Assembly: GCA_904066235.2 (NCBI GenBank)
Contig: CAJFCV020000003.1
Span: 11,904,001 to 11,968,000, forward strand
DNA length: 64,000 bases
Direction of reading: 5' to 3'
From: Bursaphelenchus xylophilus
Lineage: Eukaryota; Nematoda; Chromadorea; Rhabditida; Aphelenchoididae
Shown: positions 44,939 through 55,605 of the stretch, piece after piece
How positions within the stretch are numbered: position 1 is the stretch's first letter
How the letters are laid out: the number at the start of each line of letters is the position of its first letter
Notes under the pieces: model-generated
Databases searched by the model: none
Seen by the model: only the letters and a program-made list of their open reading frames with translations
What the model was told of the DNA's origin: nothing
Made by a program: the position numbers and the translations under genes

Positions 44939-47460
44939 TCAATCCTTCTTCTCCGTGGGCACCACCAACAGTAATTTTTGCGCAAAAACTGTCGCTTCGT
45001 CCATGATGTTGTCAATGAATGGGACTTTTCTTCGGTACTGAACGAAAATCAAGTAGACGGGGAGTCCGGTCAGCATGATTCCGATTCCAATCGCCGTGTC
45101 CATGGGCGCTTGGATGATGGGGAAGACGATCAGGAAAACACAGCCCAGCAGGAAGATGATCGGCCATGCCAGGCCCACCTGAAGAGGTCGAGGATAGTCC
45201 TTGGGGGGCTTGGTGTATCTGGAATGTGGATGATATATAGGATATATAATGTATTTGTATTTTCATAAAGTGCATGGACATTTTGCAGCGGCCCGCACCG
45301 TGCACAAAAAGTCTCCATTTGCACCGGAGTTTTGCACTGTGCGAAAAAAGCAAAAATTTGCGATTTTTTGCACTGTGCGTTTCACTTTTCTTCTTTTCTT
45401 TTGATTTTCGCACTGTGCAAAGAAATTGATCTTTGCACTGTGCAAACCGGTTTTCTTGAGGTTTGCACTGTGCGAAAAAAAGCAAAAATTTGTGATTTTT
45501 TGCACTGTGCATTTCACTCTTTTTGTTTTTTTCTGATTTTTGCACTGTGCATTTGAAGTGTCGCTGCGACATAAGCTTTTTTTCAACTGCGCCGTCGCAG
45601 ATTTGCTGAATAATTTTGCACAGTGCAAGCGGCTTTTTTGAGGTTTGCACAGTGCGAAAAGCGAAAAATGCACTGTGCATTGGCGACAAGCGTGGGAAAA
45701 AGTTGAAAATGCACTGTGCAAAAAAGAACAAATGTCCATGCACTTTATGAAAAAATACTACTCGCGTCATAAGTCCATCGGTCTGTCGGGAAAATAATGA
45801 GCGCTCTGTCGAATCGAAAATCGGCACCGAGAAAATAAATTGAGTCTTGACTTTAGCGACTCGATCGACGCAGCGACATTGTGCTCATTGTTTTCAGATG
45901 CAAAACAAGTCTATTGCTCACCTCAAATAAAGCAATCCGCAAGTAGCGATCGCGATGGCCAGCCAGTTCACGATTTGCACGTAGTTGATCAACGTGTAAA
46001 TGTTGTCGCTCAACAGTAAATAAAACAGCGACAACAGGCATGTGAACAGCACGGCTGGGACCGGCGTTTTCCACTGAACATTCAGATAGCTGAGCACTCG
46101 GGGCATGTGCTCGTTTCGGCCGGCGACGAAGAAAAGTCGCGACGAAGTCAACATGATTCCATTCACGGTGCCGAAACAACTTCCCGCCACCAGAATCGGC
46201 ATGATAATCCCCATCGGGCCGTAGTATTTGTTGGCAAAAGTCACAGCGATCGCTTTGCTTTCGAGCAGCTCGTCCGGCGAGGTGCCGGCGTAGAAGGCGA
46301 GATTGGCGAGCAAGTAGATCACCGTGACTGTGATCATTGAAATGAAAATGGCCAGAGGCAAATTGCGCGTGGGATTGATGAGCTCTTCGGTGATGAAGTT
46401 GAGGTAGTTCCAGCCGTTGTAGGCCCAGAGACCCGAGTAAAAGGCAAGCGCAACTTGGCCGGCACCAATGTTGGGCAGCTCAAACATCCCTTCGAAGGAG
46501 TCGAGGTAGGCTGGAAATAGTTTTTTTATAATCATTTTAATAATAAAATGTACAAAAATTGTTGATTTTGATGAGAAATAACTTTTTTGTGACAGCAAAT
46601 TGAGTGGGATTTCTTTTACATGAAAAAACATTACCATAAAGAAAAATAAAGAAAAATCTTTACTTTTCAGTCTGTCGGGAAAATAATGAGCACTCTGTCG
46701 CATCGAAAATCGCATCGTCGCCGAGAAAGTGAATTGTCTTCGCGGCAAAGTCAAATTGTTTTTCATTTTATCGGCGCAACCGACATTGTGCTCATTATTT
46801 TCCCGACAGACTGATAAAAATACGGAGAATCTATGCTTTTTAGAAGCCACTGACCAGAAGCTTTTTAGAAGCCACTGACCAAGTAATGGCCCCAAAGCGC
46901 GACGCTCAGATTTTCCTCAAATTTTGCCCACATATTGTGCCAAGGCCACAGATAAATCCCGGAAGATTTTAGCCTGTATTTTACAGGGAGAGCCGAGATC
47001 TTCAACGCCTTGATGTTAGGAATAAACATGATGCTTTACAGCGCAAAATTTTTGAAAGAAGTGTCGCAAAAAAGTGTCAAGTATTTGCCAACTTTCGGCC
47101 AAAAAATATTGGTCGCTTATGAAAAGAAGGGGCTAGAAGTCTCGTATGCCTCCAAACAATTTATCTAAATTGTGGTTAGTTTCATCAAAATCTGAACGTT
47201 GCACTTTGAGCATTTCCCATATTTTTATCAGTCTGTCGGGAAAATAATGAGCACGCTGTCGATGCGCCAATCACGTCGCTGGAGTGAAAAGCAATTTGAT
47301 TTTGCCGCAACGCAATTCATTTTCTCGGCGGCGTTGCGATTCTTTCTATGCCACAGAATGCTCGTTATTTTCCCGACAGACTGATAACTCTATTCTTCCC
47401 TTGCGATTTGTTTTACAGAGGTTTGACAGCATATATTATTATATATGTATATATATATAC

Positions 47461-47497
<37 letters not shown>

Positions 47498-50019
47498 AAA
47501 TTATAACTTACGATCTCCAATCAACATGAGCACAAGCCCAGTGGCAATTATCAAAATCAACGCCGCCAACTTGGTCATCGTGAACAGGTTCTGCACATGC
47601 GTCACAAACTTCACACTGACGCAATTGATCATGCACAGCAGCAGGATGACCGAAGCGGCCAAGAACTGCGGCGCCAAAAAGGGCAGCGGACAGTGGGGAT
47701 ATAGCGGCTGCAGGATGTAGGTGGCGAATGTCATCGCGACCGCAGTGATAGTGCACGGCCGCACAATGATGCACTCAATCCACATACGAATAAAGCCCAT
47801 CAGAGGCCCGAACGCCTCCAAAACATAGGCATAATCGCCGCCCGAGGAGCGGATAAAAGTCCCCAGCTCGGCGTAGCAGTAGGCGCCAATCGCCGAGAAC
47901 AGGCCGCACACCACCCAGATCACCATCGACCAACCGACTGATTGAATATCTGGAAAATTTGTGTATGTTACTCTGCTTGTTCAAAAAAAAGTTTGTCGGG
48001 AAAATAATGAGGACAATGTCGCTGCGCGGATCGCATCGCCGAAATGAAAAGAAATTTGATTTTTTCGCGACACAATTCATTTTCTCAGCGGCGATGCAAT
48101 TTTCCCTGCGACAGAGTGCTCATTATTTTCCCGACAGACTGATAAAAGTCCATTGACAATTTATTGCACACGCACAGTGAGTGCATTTTTGCTTTTTTTC
48201 GCAGTGTGCGGGATCTTCAAACATTTTGCACTGTGCATTTTCACCGATTGCGCAAACTCGCTTCAGAAACGTCGCAGCGACTCATTGTCGGCTGAAAATA
48301 CTTTTCGTCGCAGCGATATTTTGGTTGCGCAGTGCGAAAATTTTTAAAAAATTGAATGCACCGTGCGAAAATTTAAAAAAATTGAATGCACAGTGCAAAG
48401 TGCGGTTTTTTGAAGGGTGCGGCCCCGCGATAAAAAGTCCTTAAATCTTGAAAAAATGCATAGTTTTTTTTCGTCTTTTATCGCGATTCGCGAACGCACC
48501 GTGCATTTTGCTCTTTCGCACAGTGCAAACTAGACATGGCTAGTGGGCCGGGCCGGCCCGGCCTCGGCCCCCAATGACTAAAAGCCAAAACGAAAATTAG
48601 GGTTGCCAACAAAAATAGAAAGGCAGAGCCAAGAACCGATTGGGTTTTTTGTACTATAGGCAATGGTTGGTAATTTTTTTTCAAAAATTTATTGTCGATT
48701 GTTATAACAAAAAAATGGGGGCTAAGGTAGTACAACCCGTCCAGTTCAGCCCCCCTGGACCCAGCATAAACCCCCTCATCCAATCTGAAGCTCCTACTCG
48801 GGATTGGGTTCTCTCGGCTACGATCGTCGTTGCCTGAACCACAAGAACGAATTTGGACGGTAACTGGGGGTTTGAGCTAAAACGCCGGGGGTCGTTTTAC
48901 CCTAATTTGCATTTTTTGTATTATTCTAAATTTTTCATTATGGGGGTGTAAAATGGACAAAACAGTGGGGGTTTGAGCTATCTTTCCTGGGGGGCTGAAC
49001 TACCAAAGCCCCAAAAAAATGTGTTATATCTCGTAACGAATGCATTGTTCATATTTACAGTTCGGCCCCCGGTCGGCCCCCGGCCCGGCCCGGCCCCTGG
49101 GGGCCGGGCCGGGCCGAGAAAATTTGAAGGGGGCCGGGGCCGGGCCGACCTCTTCCGCCCCCCGGGCCGGGCCGCGATTTTCGGCCCGGCCCGGCCCCCC
49201 AGCCATGTCTAGTGCAAACCGCTTTTTCGAGCTTGCACTGTGCGAAGGAGCTTCGGCGAAACCGTGATGACGCAGTTGGAAAAAAAGCCTACGTAGCGCC
49301 GCTATTTTCGAAAAATTCAGGAAATCAGTCTGTCGGGAAAATAATGAGCACTGAATTGAAAAGCAATTTGATTTTTCCGTGACACAATTCTTTTTTCTGT
49401 TTTTTTTTTATTTTCTCGGCGGCGCTGCGATTTTCGATGCGACAGAGTGCTCATTAATTTCCCGACAGACTGATAGTGGATTTTTGTCGGCATAAACCTG
49501 ATTTTAGGGAATTTTGATCGCACAATTTTATTTTAGTTTGTCGGGAAAATAATGTGGATTTGTCGTGGCAAAATTTTTCGTTGCAAACTTGAATCTTTCC
49601 GCTGCAAGTCACCAGCCACGGTTAGACATCAAAAAGCGATGATGGGCAATTCTTCCAAGGTGCAAAAAATCCACATTATTTTCCCGACAGACTGATAAAA
49701 TTGGGATTTTTTGCAGGGAAATGATGACAAAATTAAGTTCGCTTACTTTCATGCACTCCCTTCGGTGAGATGAAGATCCCAGAGCCAATAATACAGCCAA
49801 CAATCACCATAACACCACCGAACAAGGTGATGGACGGCGCTAGCGCCATTCCACGGTCTTCCTCTTCCTGCAAAAACGAGATTACTTCATTTTGAAGACC
49901 CAGATAACATATGTATATCTTGAAAAAAAAGAATTTTACATTCCACTTACATCTTTGTCATCTTTGGTGGGGTTGTCGTAGATGGGCTTCTCCTGCTCGT
50001 TGTCCAGCCGCAGCGACAT
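44939..50019 (-). CDS. SLC7 light-chain (LAT/y+LAT-type) amino-acid transporter, 5 coding exons, 498 aa
   Basis: Exons: 50019-49951, 49867-49747, 47949-47512, 46510-45922, 45218-44939; phases exact. APC-superfamily antiporter. TM1 carries VIVGCIIGSGIFISPKGV, the unwound GSGIF substrate-binding motif of SLC7. Other family blocks are GDYAYVLEAFGPLMGF, FYSGLWAYNGWNYLNFITEE, PILVAGSCFGTVNGIMLTSSR and the MPRVLSYLNV-KTPVPAV region. About twelve TM segments are expected. Heteromeric partners in this family pair through a Cys; I did not verify that residue. The frame is open upstream of Met 50019 to an acceptor at 50122 with no ATG, so either the 5' UTR starts at a trans-splice site there or an unseen exon extends the N-terminus. 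The introns are hosts to families B, C and G. Confidence 0.88.
45246..45760. repeat. Family C foldback in transporter intron
   Basis: TTTTCATAAAGTGCATGGAC at the left and GTCCATGCACTTTATGAAAA at the right. At least ten GCACNGTGC words lie inside, including several TTTGCACTGTGCGAAAAAA repeats. It starts about 30 nt from the last exon. Confidence 0.75.
45777..45898. repeat. Family B MITE, right TIR lost next to a splice donor
   Basis: Left end CGGTCTGTCGGGAAAATAATG is intact. The right end reads TGTGCTCATTGTTTTCAGATG, so the CCCGACAGACTGA part is missing. It ends about 24 nt from the splice donor at 45921 of the transporter gene. Confidence 0.7.
46667..46815. repeat. Family B MITE, B1 (transporter intron)
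   Basis: CAGTCTGTCGGGAAAATAATG to CATTATTTTCCCGACAGACTGATA. Confidence 0.85.
46876..47219. repeat. Family E element, diverged (transporter intron)
   Basis: GGCCCCAAAGCGCGACGCTC at left and AAATCTGAACGTTGCACTTTG at right are diverged family E ends; the core is strongly changed. Confidence 0.6.
47226..47386. repeat. Family B MITE, B1, reverse (transporter intron)
   Basis: TA-TCAGTCTGTCGGGAAAA to TTTTCCCGACAGACTGA-TA. Confidence 0.85.
47433..47500. repeat. (TA)n microsatellite
   Basis: About 65 bp of alternating T and A with occasional C, inside a transporter intron just before the splice donor at 47511. Confidence 0.85.
47990..48144. repeat. Family B MITE, B1, reverse (transporter intron)
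   Basis: GTTTGTCGGGAAAATAATGAG to CTCATTATTTTCCCGACAGAC, then TGATA. Confidence 0.85.
48150..49315. repeat. Family C element split by element G
   Basis: Family C sequence with GCACAGTGC words occupies 48150-48530 and resumes at 49212 (GTGCAAACCGCTTTTTCGAG), ending near AAAAAAGCCTACG. Removing G rejoins CACAGTGCAAAC to the TA and GTGCAAACC. Confidence 0.65.
48531..49211. repeat. Element G, copy 2 (inside family C, transporter intron)
   Basis: TA-GACATGGCTAGTGGGCCGG at left and AGCCATGTC-TA at right. It shares the GGTTCTTGGCTCTGC-type core and the CAACCATTGCC segment with copy 1, in inverted orientation. TA on both sides. Confidence 0.8.
49324..49475. repeat. Family B MITE, B1, reverse (transporter intron)
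   Basis: CAGTCTGTCGGGAAAATAATG to TTAATTTCCCGACAGACTGATA; a poly-T expansion lies in the core. Confidence 0.8.
49534..49697. repeat. Family B MITE, B2 (transporter intron)
   Basis: TA-GTTTGTCGGGAAAATAATG with TGGATTTGTCG core start, to AAATCCACATTATTTTCCCG and GACTGA-TA. Confidence 0.85.
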
Positions 50020-50267
50020 GTTTTGCGACCCGATTCCACGGAATGTATACGAGAGATTGGAGCGCTGCGACTGCTCTCCGATTTGCAGGCGTTTTTTTCG
50101 GCTTCGCGATAAACAATATCCCTGGAAAAGTACAAGTATAGAGCAAAGGTCGATTTTATTAGGGAAAATAAAAAATAATCAAAAATCGCGACAAAAAGAT
50201 CTCTTACAGGGCTGCAATAGGACCTACAGCGAAGTGCGACACTCGGATTTCTATGAAATTTGGCCGA

Positions 50268-50413
50268 CCAGTCTGTCGGGAAAATAATGTGGAATTGTCG
50301 CAGAAAAATTTGACGACATGTTGGAGTCACGAATCAAATCTCCTAGCCGTCGCAAAGTGATGATTTGCGATTTTAAGGCTCGACAAATCCACATTATTTT
50401 CCCGACAAACTGA
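50268..50413. repeat. Family B MITE, B2
   Basis: CAGTCTGTCGGGAAAATAATG to CACATTATTTTCCCGACAAAC; B2 core with CTAGCCGTCGCAAAGTGATG. Confidence 0.85.
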
Positions 50414-50579
50414 AAGTCATGGTTTTTTTGGGAAAATACGAAAAAATGCAGGTAATTTTTGTTCAAGACATATTACGAGATTGGCTCTAATCATGCGGAC
50501 ACAGCCAAGATTTTTAGGTCAAATGGGAGTTTCCTGCGGCTTCGCGCCGTGCACTAGGGCCCCCAAATTCTGTCGCTCT

Positions 50580-50806
50580 ACAGCGCTCTCCAAAGAAACA
50601 GCCTGGCTATCCGTCGCAAGGCGATGATAGGCGATTCCAAGGGGCGACAAATCCACATTATTTTCCCGACATACTGAAAATGAGCACGCTGCGACAGTCG
50701 CGTCTTTGAAGTAAAACAAAATTTGGCCGCGACACAATTCATTTTCTCGGCGACAATCCGATTTTCGATGCGACAGAGTGCTCATTATTTTCCCGACGGA
50801 CTGATA
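50580..50806. repeat. Compound family B: right half of B2 fused to B1
   Basis: The B2 right half ends ATTATTTTCCCGACATACTGA at about 50678 and is followed at once by a B1 core lacking its own left TIR (AAATGAGCACGCTGCGACAG), ending TCCCGACGGACTGATA. The single middle TIR serves both. Confidence 0.7.
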
Positions 50807-50893
50807 TTTGAACTTTTTTATCTGAATTTTCTCCCAGTGTCGTCTAGGGCCCCAAAGCATGATGTTTTTTTTTCATCAAAAAGCACACCAAAT

Positions 50894-51053
50894 TATCGGT
50901 CTGTCGGGAAAATAACGGCGGATCGTCGCATCAAAATGTCTCGCCCCGCCGCTAATCGCGCACCAAATCCCAAGCCGCGGCTTGCAGTCGCAAAGCGATG
51001 ATGGGCGATTCCGAGGCGCGACGAATCCACATTATTTTTCCGACACACTGATA
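50894..51053. repeat. Family B MITE, B3 subtype
   Basis: TA-TCGGTCTGTCGGGAAAATAACGGCGG left; the right end is AATCCACATTATTTTTCC as in B2. This copy joins a B3 left to a B2 right. Confidence 0.8.
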
Positions 51054-51123
51054 ATAATCAAGTTGCATCAGTCACGCGATTTTGCTTCGCAAAAAAGTCT
51101 ATGCACTTTTTAAAAAAAAGTAC

Positions 51124-51282
51124 TATCAGTCTGTCGGGAAAATAATGAGCATAATATCGCTGCGCCAATCGCGTCGCTAAAGTGAAAAGCAATTTGATTT
51201 TGCCGCGACACAATTTATTTTCTCAGCGGCGATGTGATTTTCGCTGCGACAGAATGCTCATTATTTTCCCGACAGACTGATA
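51124..51282. repeat. Family B MITE, B1, reverse
   Basis: TA-TCAGTCTGTCGGGAAAA to TTTTCCCGACAGACTGA-TA. Confidence 0.85.
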
Positions 51283-53594
51283 TTATGGATTAATATTAAC
51301 AAAAACCCCAAAGTAAAAAAAATCACCAACTCAAACATTATAAATCAAGCTTTGATTCTCGCCCCAAAAAACAAAATTCAGTGGAATTTCTGGCCTAAAA
51401 AACTCCGATCACTTTTTGGTTCTCTTTTTTATTTCCAATCTTTTTCGATTTTTTCGCTTTTTTCGAACGTTCTTTCTGCAAAAAATAGAGAGAAAACCGC
51501 TCGGATTGGACTTTTTTATCTGGCCACTGCCTGGAAATGGCCAGATAATAAAAGTCCAAGACTTGTTTAATAAATTTTCATCAAAATTAGAGAGAAAGAA
51601 GATGAGAAAAGGAAAAATTTATTTCAAAATTGCTTAAAAACGGGGGAAATTTGAGAAAAAACCCCTAAAAAAATCTCATTTTCCCTTTCAAAAAGCCATC
51701 AATTGGAGTTTATTATCTGGCCATTGGCTGGAAATGGCCGAATGATAAAAGTTCAAGGCTTGTTTAATAAACTACAGTCAAAATTAGTGCGAAATAAAGG
51801 GCGAAAAGGCAAAATTTCAACCGAAAATCGCTTAAAAATGAAAAATTTTAAAAAAAATCCCTCAAAAATCCTATTTTCCCCCTTCCAAAGGCTGCAAAAT
51901 AAACTTCAAGACTTGTTTAATAAATTACAGTCAAAACGAGAGCAAAATAAATGTCGAAAAGGCAAAATTTGAACCAAAAATCGCTTAAAATGACAAATAA
52001 AAAAAAAAAAAAATCCCATTTCCCCCAATCCAAAGGCTGGAAAAGAACCTTCAAGGCTTTTTTTAATAAATTTCCTTCAATAAAAAAGCTAGTTAAGGCC
52101 AAAAAGGCAAAAATTTCAACCAAAAATCCTTAAAAACTCCGAAATTTTCAAAAACCCCCTCAAAAAATCCCATTTCCCCCAAAAAACAAAGATTTTCGCG
52201 CTTGTCTCGGCTCTCCCCCCCCCCCCCCAATTTATGTGCAATATGGCACATCTGCATTGAATGGAAAATCCGGAAATGTGCGAAAATCCCGGCTCGCGAG
52301 AGCATAAATCAGTTAAATCCGGCTTTCATTACAGGCGCCCCACGAATTTGGCCATAATTTTTGTCTTGGGAAAATATTGCGCAATAATCCTATTAGCGAT
52401 GGTTCGACGAGGCCGAGAGTTGAACCGTCTCTACTAGTGGAGGTAAGGAGGCTTAAAAACCCTCTTAAATCTCTCAGATTTTCTGTTGAAAGTGCTAAAA
52501 CCCTAAGGGGACACTCAAAAATTTCCCGTAAAATGGGCCGTTCCATACGTTCCGAACGAATTTTTGCCCAATTTTTGGCCTAATGTGGGAGAAGAGTATT
52601 GGTTTTCAGGGCGTTTCACGCCCGAATCTCCTTGAAAAGCCCTGAAAAAATCCTAAAAATAATTGAAAAACTTGGACGCTTTTTGCGGCCTTCTTTTTTG
52701 GATATTTCGGAAAAAGAATTATTGGGATGTGTTTTTGACGGGGGACGGGGGTCGAGAACCAACGAAAAAGCACTTTAAACTTCATGATTAACGCAATTCC
52801 GGGGCTGCGAAAGCCCGAAACTATGATTAAATTCGATTTTAAAGCGAAAAAATCTCGAAAAACCTGGGAAATCGGCGAAAATACGATAGAAAATACGATA
52901 TAAAGGCCGTAAAAGCTGTTAAAAGCTTTCAAAAAACTTTTGACTATTAACTGAGCACCTCAACTAGTCCTGAGTACCGCCGCCCTCATCGATGACGTAA
53001 TCGGAAGCTCGCCGAAAACAGCGATTCATTTCATACCGCCGTCCATTACGCGCCTTCCCCGCGAAATAGCGCCGCAATTGCGGAGACGGGCCGCCTCGAA
53101 AGCAAGGCGGTTTTGTGACCATGAAACTGAATGAGGAAAGGACATAGGGGAAGCGAGGATGCCGGCCCTCTCCTTTTCTGTTTAGTCCCCTCGCGCAGCG
53201 CGATTTTTTGAGGACTTGTAATTAAACAGAAAATTCGAATATTTTGCTGTCTTCGAACAGGACCGTGGGGAATTCGCGGCGGCCATCGCGAGGTCATGAT
53301 GAGGATTTGAAGCGACTTTTGACCGAAATTGGGCCGCACGCCAAATTAGGGAGCAGTTGGTGGGATAATTTGGGAATAAAAGTTCTATAAAACAAAACCT
53401 GTCTATAACGAACAATCAGTTCAGAGGTAGTAACATCCAATTTTTGGGCTACGATAAACCTCTTTAAAGCAACGTATTTCTATAACGAATACTTTTTTGG
53501 CCCTTGCGATTTGTTGCACAGAGGTTTGAAACTTTTAGCCGTCCCAAAAGCCAATTTGAGAACAAAATGAGCCTTTGTACAAGAAATCAATTCT
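51283..53594. other. Unique and low-complexity spacer
   Basis: Contains a diverged tandem repeat (separate entry) and a C13 homopolymer run near 52207. No gene with consistent splicing found. Confidence 0.45.
51540..52190. repeat. Diverged tandem repeat, ~145-196 bp units, four copies
   Basis: CAAG(A/G)CTTGTTTAATAAA or close variants at about 51557, 51753, 51907 and 52052. Each is followed by AAGGCAAAATTTCAACC-like and ATCCCATTTCCCCC-like blocks. Confidence 0.65.
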
Positions 53595-53750
53595 TCAGTC
53601 TGTCAGGAAAATAATGTGGATTTGTCGCAGAAAAATACCTCGCCTCGTCGCAGTCGCAAACTAAATCTCCAGCCGCGGCTAGCCGTCGCAAAGCAATGAT
53701 GGGGGGATCCAAGACGCGACAAATCCACATTATTTTCCCGACGGACTTAT
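53595..53750. repeat. Family B MITE, B2
   Basis: CAGTCTGTCAGGAAAATAATG to CACATTATTTTCCCGACGGAC; B2 core with CTCCAGCCGCGGCTAGCCG. Confidence 0.85.
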
Positions 53751-53764
53751 ATAACGCATCAATT

Positions 53765-54109
53765 TTTTTGGTTCCTTGCGTTTTTTTTTGTACAGAAATT
53801 TGACTGTAATTCAATACGGCATATATACGCTTAATTTAATCTCTGTACAACGAATCACAAGGGGCAAACGAAAAATCATTTGTTATAGAAAGTTTTCGTT
53901 GTACAGATTTAAGTTTTGCCCTAAAATTGAACTTGGAACCTCCGGATTTGTTCGTTATAGAGAGGTTTTGTTTTACGGGAGTTTTTTGTATAGAGATCTC
54001 ACAGCAAGTTTGCGATTTAAACTCCAATAGAGACTCCGTATAGTTAACTCCTTTTGACAAACAGAACCTGTCGATAACGAGCAGTTTCAGAGCTCCCAAG
54101 ACTCAATTT
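53765..54109. repeat. Family M (Tc1-like) fragments
   Basis: GTACAGAAATTTGACTGTA, CGTTATAGAGAGGTTTTGTT and CCTGTCGATAACGAGCAGTTTC. The end motif is TACAG(T)...CTCTGTAC. Confidence 0.5.
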
Positions 54110-54268
54110 TATCAGTCTGTCGGGAAAATAATGAGCACTCTGTCGCATCGAAAATCGCATCGCCGCCGAGAAAATGAATTGTGTCGCGGCAAAATCAAAT
54201 TGCTTTTCACTTCAGCAACACAATCGCCGCTGCGACAAAGTGCTCATTATTTTCCCGACAGACCGATA
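54110..54268. repeat. Family B MITE, B1
   Basis: TA-TCAGTCTGTCGGGAAAA to TTTTCCCGACAGACCGA-TA, with a textbook B1 core. Apparently inserted in a family M copy (CTATAACG flanks resume on both sides). Confidence 0.85.
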
Positions 54269-54847
54269 GTTTTTGGCCGCCATACAACAAAACCTTTCTA
54301 TAACAAAAATTTTTTATTCTCTGTCGCCTTGCGGTTCGCTCTACAGTGGCTTGACAGTAGCTTCTCTTCTCCGGCTTTAGACACAACATCATCATAAATT
54401 CGAATGCAACAAAAAACATTACAACAGCCGCGGCCAGAAACACTCCGGGTCGTGCGAATCCCGGAAAATTACACATCAAACAGTGGAGAGAACGGAGCGA
54501 AAAAAATGATTAATGATAGGAAATGAAAGGTGGCGGACAACGCACAAGATATCTCGCCGTCGGATCGACGGATATTCTGATGAGAGGGCCCTGTTCTATC
54601 AAGATTAACGATGTGTGGGCAGGGCATGATCTAAGCGCCAGATTGGAGGTCACTTTTTGGCTCGCTGCGAGGGGAGAAGACGAAATTATTGGGCTCGCTG
54701 GAGGATGCGATGCGACAAGAACATCGCAAAAACTGCTGTAAACAACGGTCCGATAATTCTAATTTGACCGTTGCAGTGAAACTTTTTACAACAAATCCCC
54801 AGAAAACGAAAGAAAAGCTTGGCTTTTCTATAACGAACAACTTTTTT

Positions 54848-55238
54848 TCAGTTTGTCGGGAAAATAATAAGCACTCTGTCGCATCAAAAATCGCATTGCC
54901 GCAGAGAAAATGAATTGTGTCGCGGCAAAATCAAATTTCCGAATGGCGCAGCGACAGAGCGCTCATTTTCAGTCTGTCGGGAAAATAATGTGGATTTGTC
55001 GCCCTTTGGAATCGCCTATCATCGCCTAGCGACGGATAGTCGCGGCTGGAAGTTTGCTGCGCTTCTGCGACAAGGTGAGATATTTTTCTGCGACAAATCC
55101 ACATTATTTTTCCGACAGATTCGGGTCGTCGAGAAATCGAGAAATGAGTTGTGTCGCGGCAAAATCAAACTTCTTTTCACTTCAGCGGCGCGATTGGCAC
55201 AACGACATTGCGCTCATTATTTTCCCGACAGAATGATA
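54848..55238. repeat. Nested family B: B2 inside B1
   Basis: Outer B1 begins AGTTTGTCGGGAAAATAATA and ends CATTATTTTCCCGACAGAATGATA. From 54967 to about 55128 an inner B2 (CAGTCTGTCGGGAAAATAATG, TGGATTTGTCG core, TTTTTCCGACAGATTC end) interrupts it. Part of the outer core is duplicated around the inner copy. Confidence 0.75.
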
Positions 55239-55411
55239 GTGTCAGCAACTAAAACGGAAGCATTTCTATAACTAACAACTTTAAGGGCCCCAAGAGCTAA
55301 TTCTAGGAGCGCCGATTAGCAATGTTTTTTCAGTTAATAGAGGAAAACTAAGAACAGAATAGACCTCGGATTGTTACAGAAAAAGGTACTTCCAGAGGTC
55401 TTACTGCATTT

Positions 55412-55605
55412 TGGCACAGTGAAACCTCTGCAAAACGAACTCGGGTACAACAAAATCTACGTATGATAAGCAATTTTGAACAACGAACAATTATAAAGCT
55501 CCCAAGAGCCAATTCTAGGCCAAACTGAACCTCCATACAACGAACCCTTTCTATAACAAATAACCTTTTGTCTCACTTCGATTTGTTGTACAGAGGCTCC
55601 ACTCT
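55412..55605. repeat. Family M element
   Basis: CAGTGAAACCTCTGCAAAAC at the left and TTGTTGTACAGAGGCTCCACT at the right are inverted, about 190 bp. Internal CTCCCAAGAGCCAATTCTAG is shared by other M copies at 55261, 55700 and 57300. Confidence 0.6.

Noticed and set aside
54523..54741. 72-codon ORF
   Set aside because: Isolated, adjacent to repeats, no homology recognised; likely chance.
17017..55238. Regular short palindromic repeats as a CRISPR-like array
   Set aside because: Copies are dispersed over tens of kb, flanked by TA and inserted in one another and in introns of eukaryotic genes; no cas genes.
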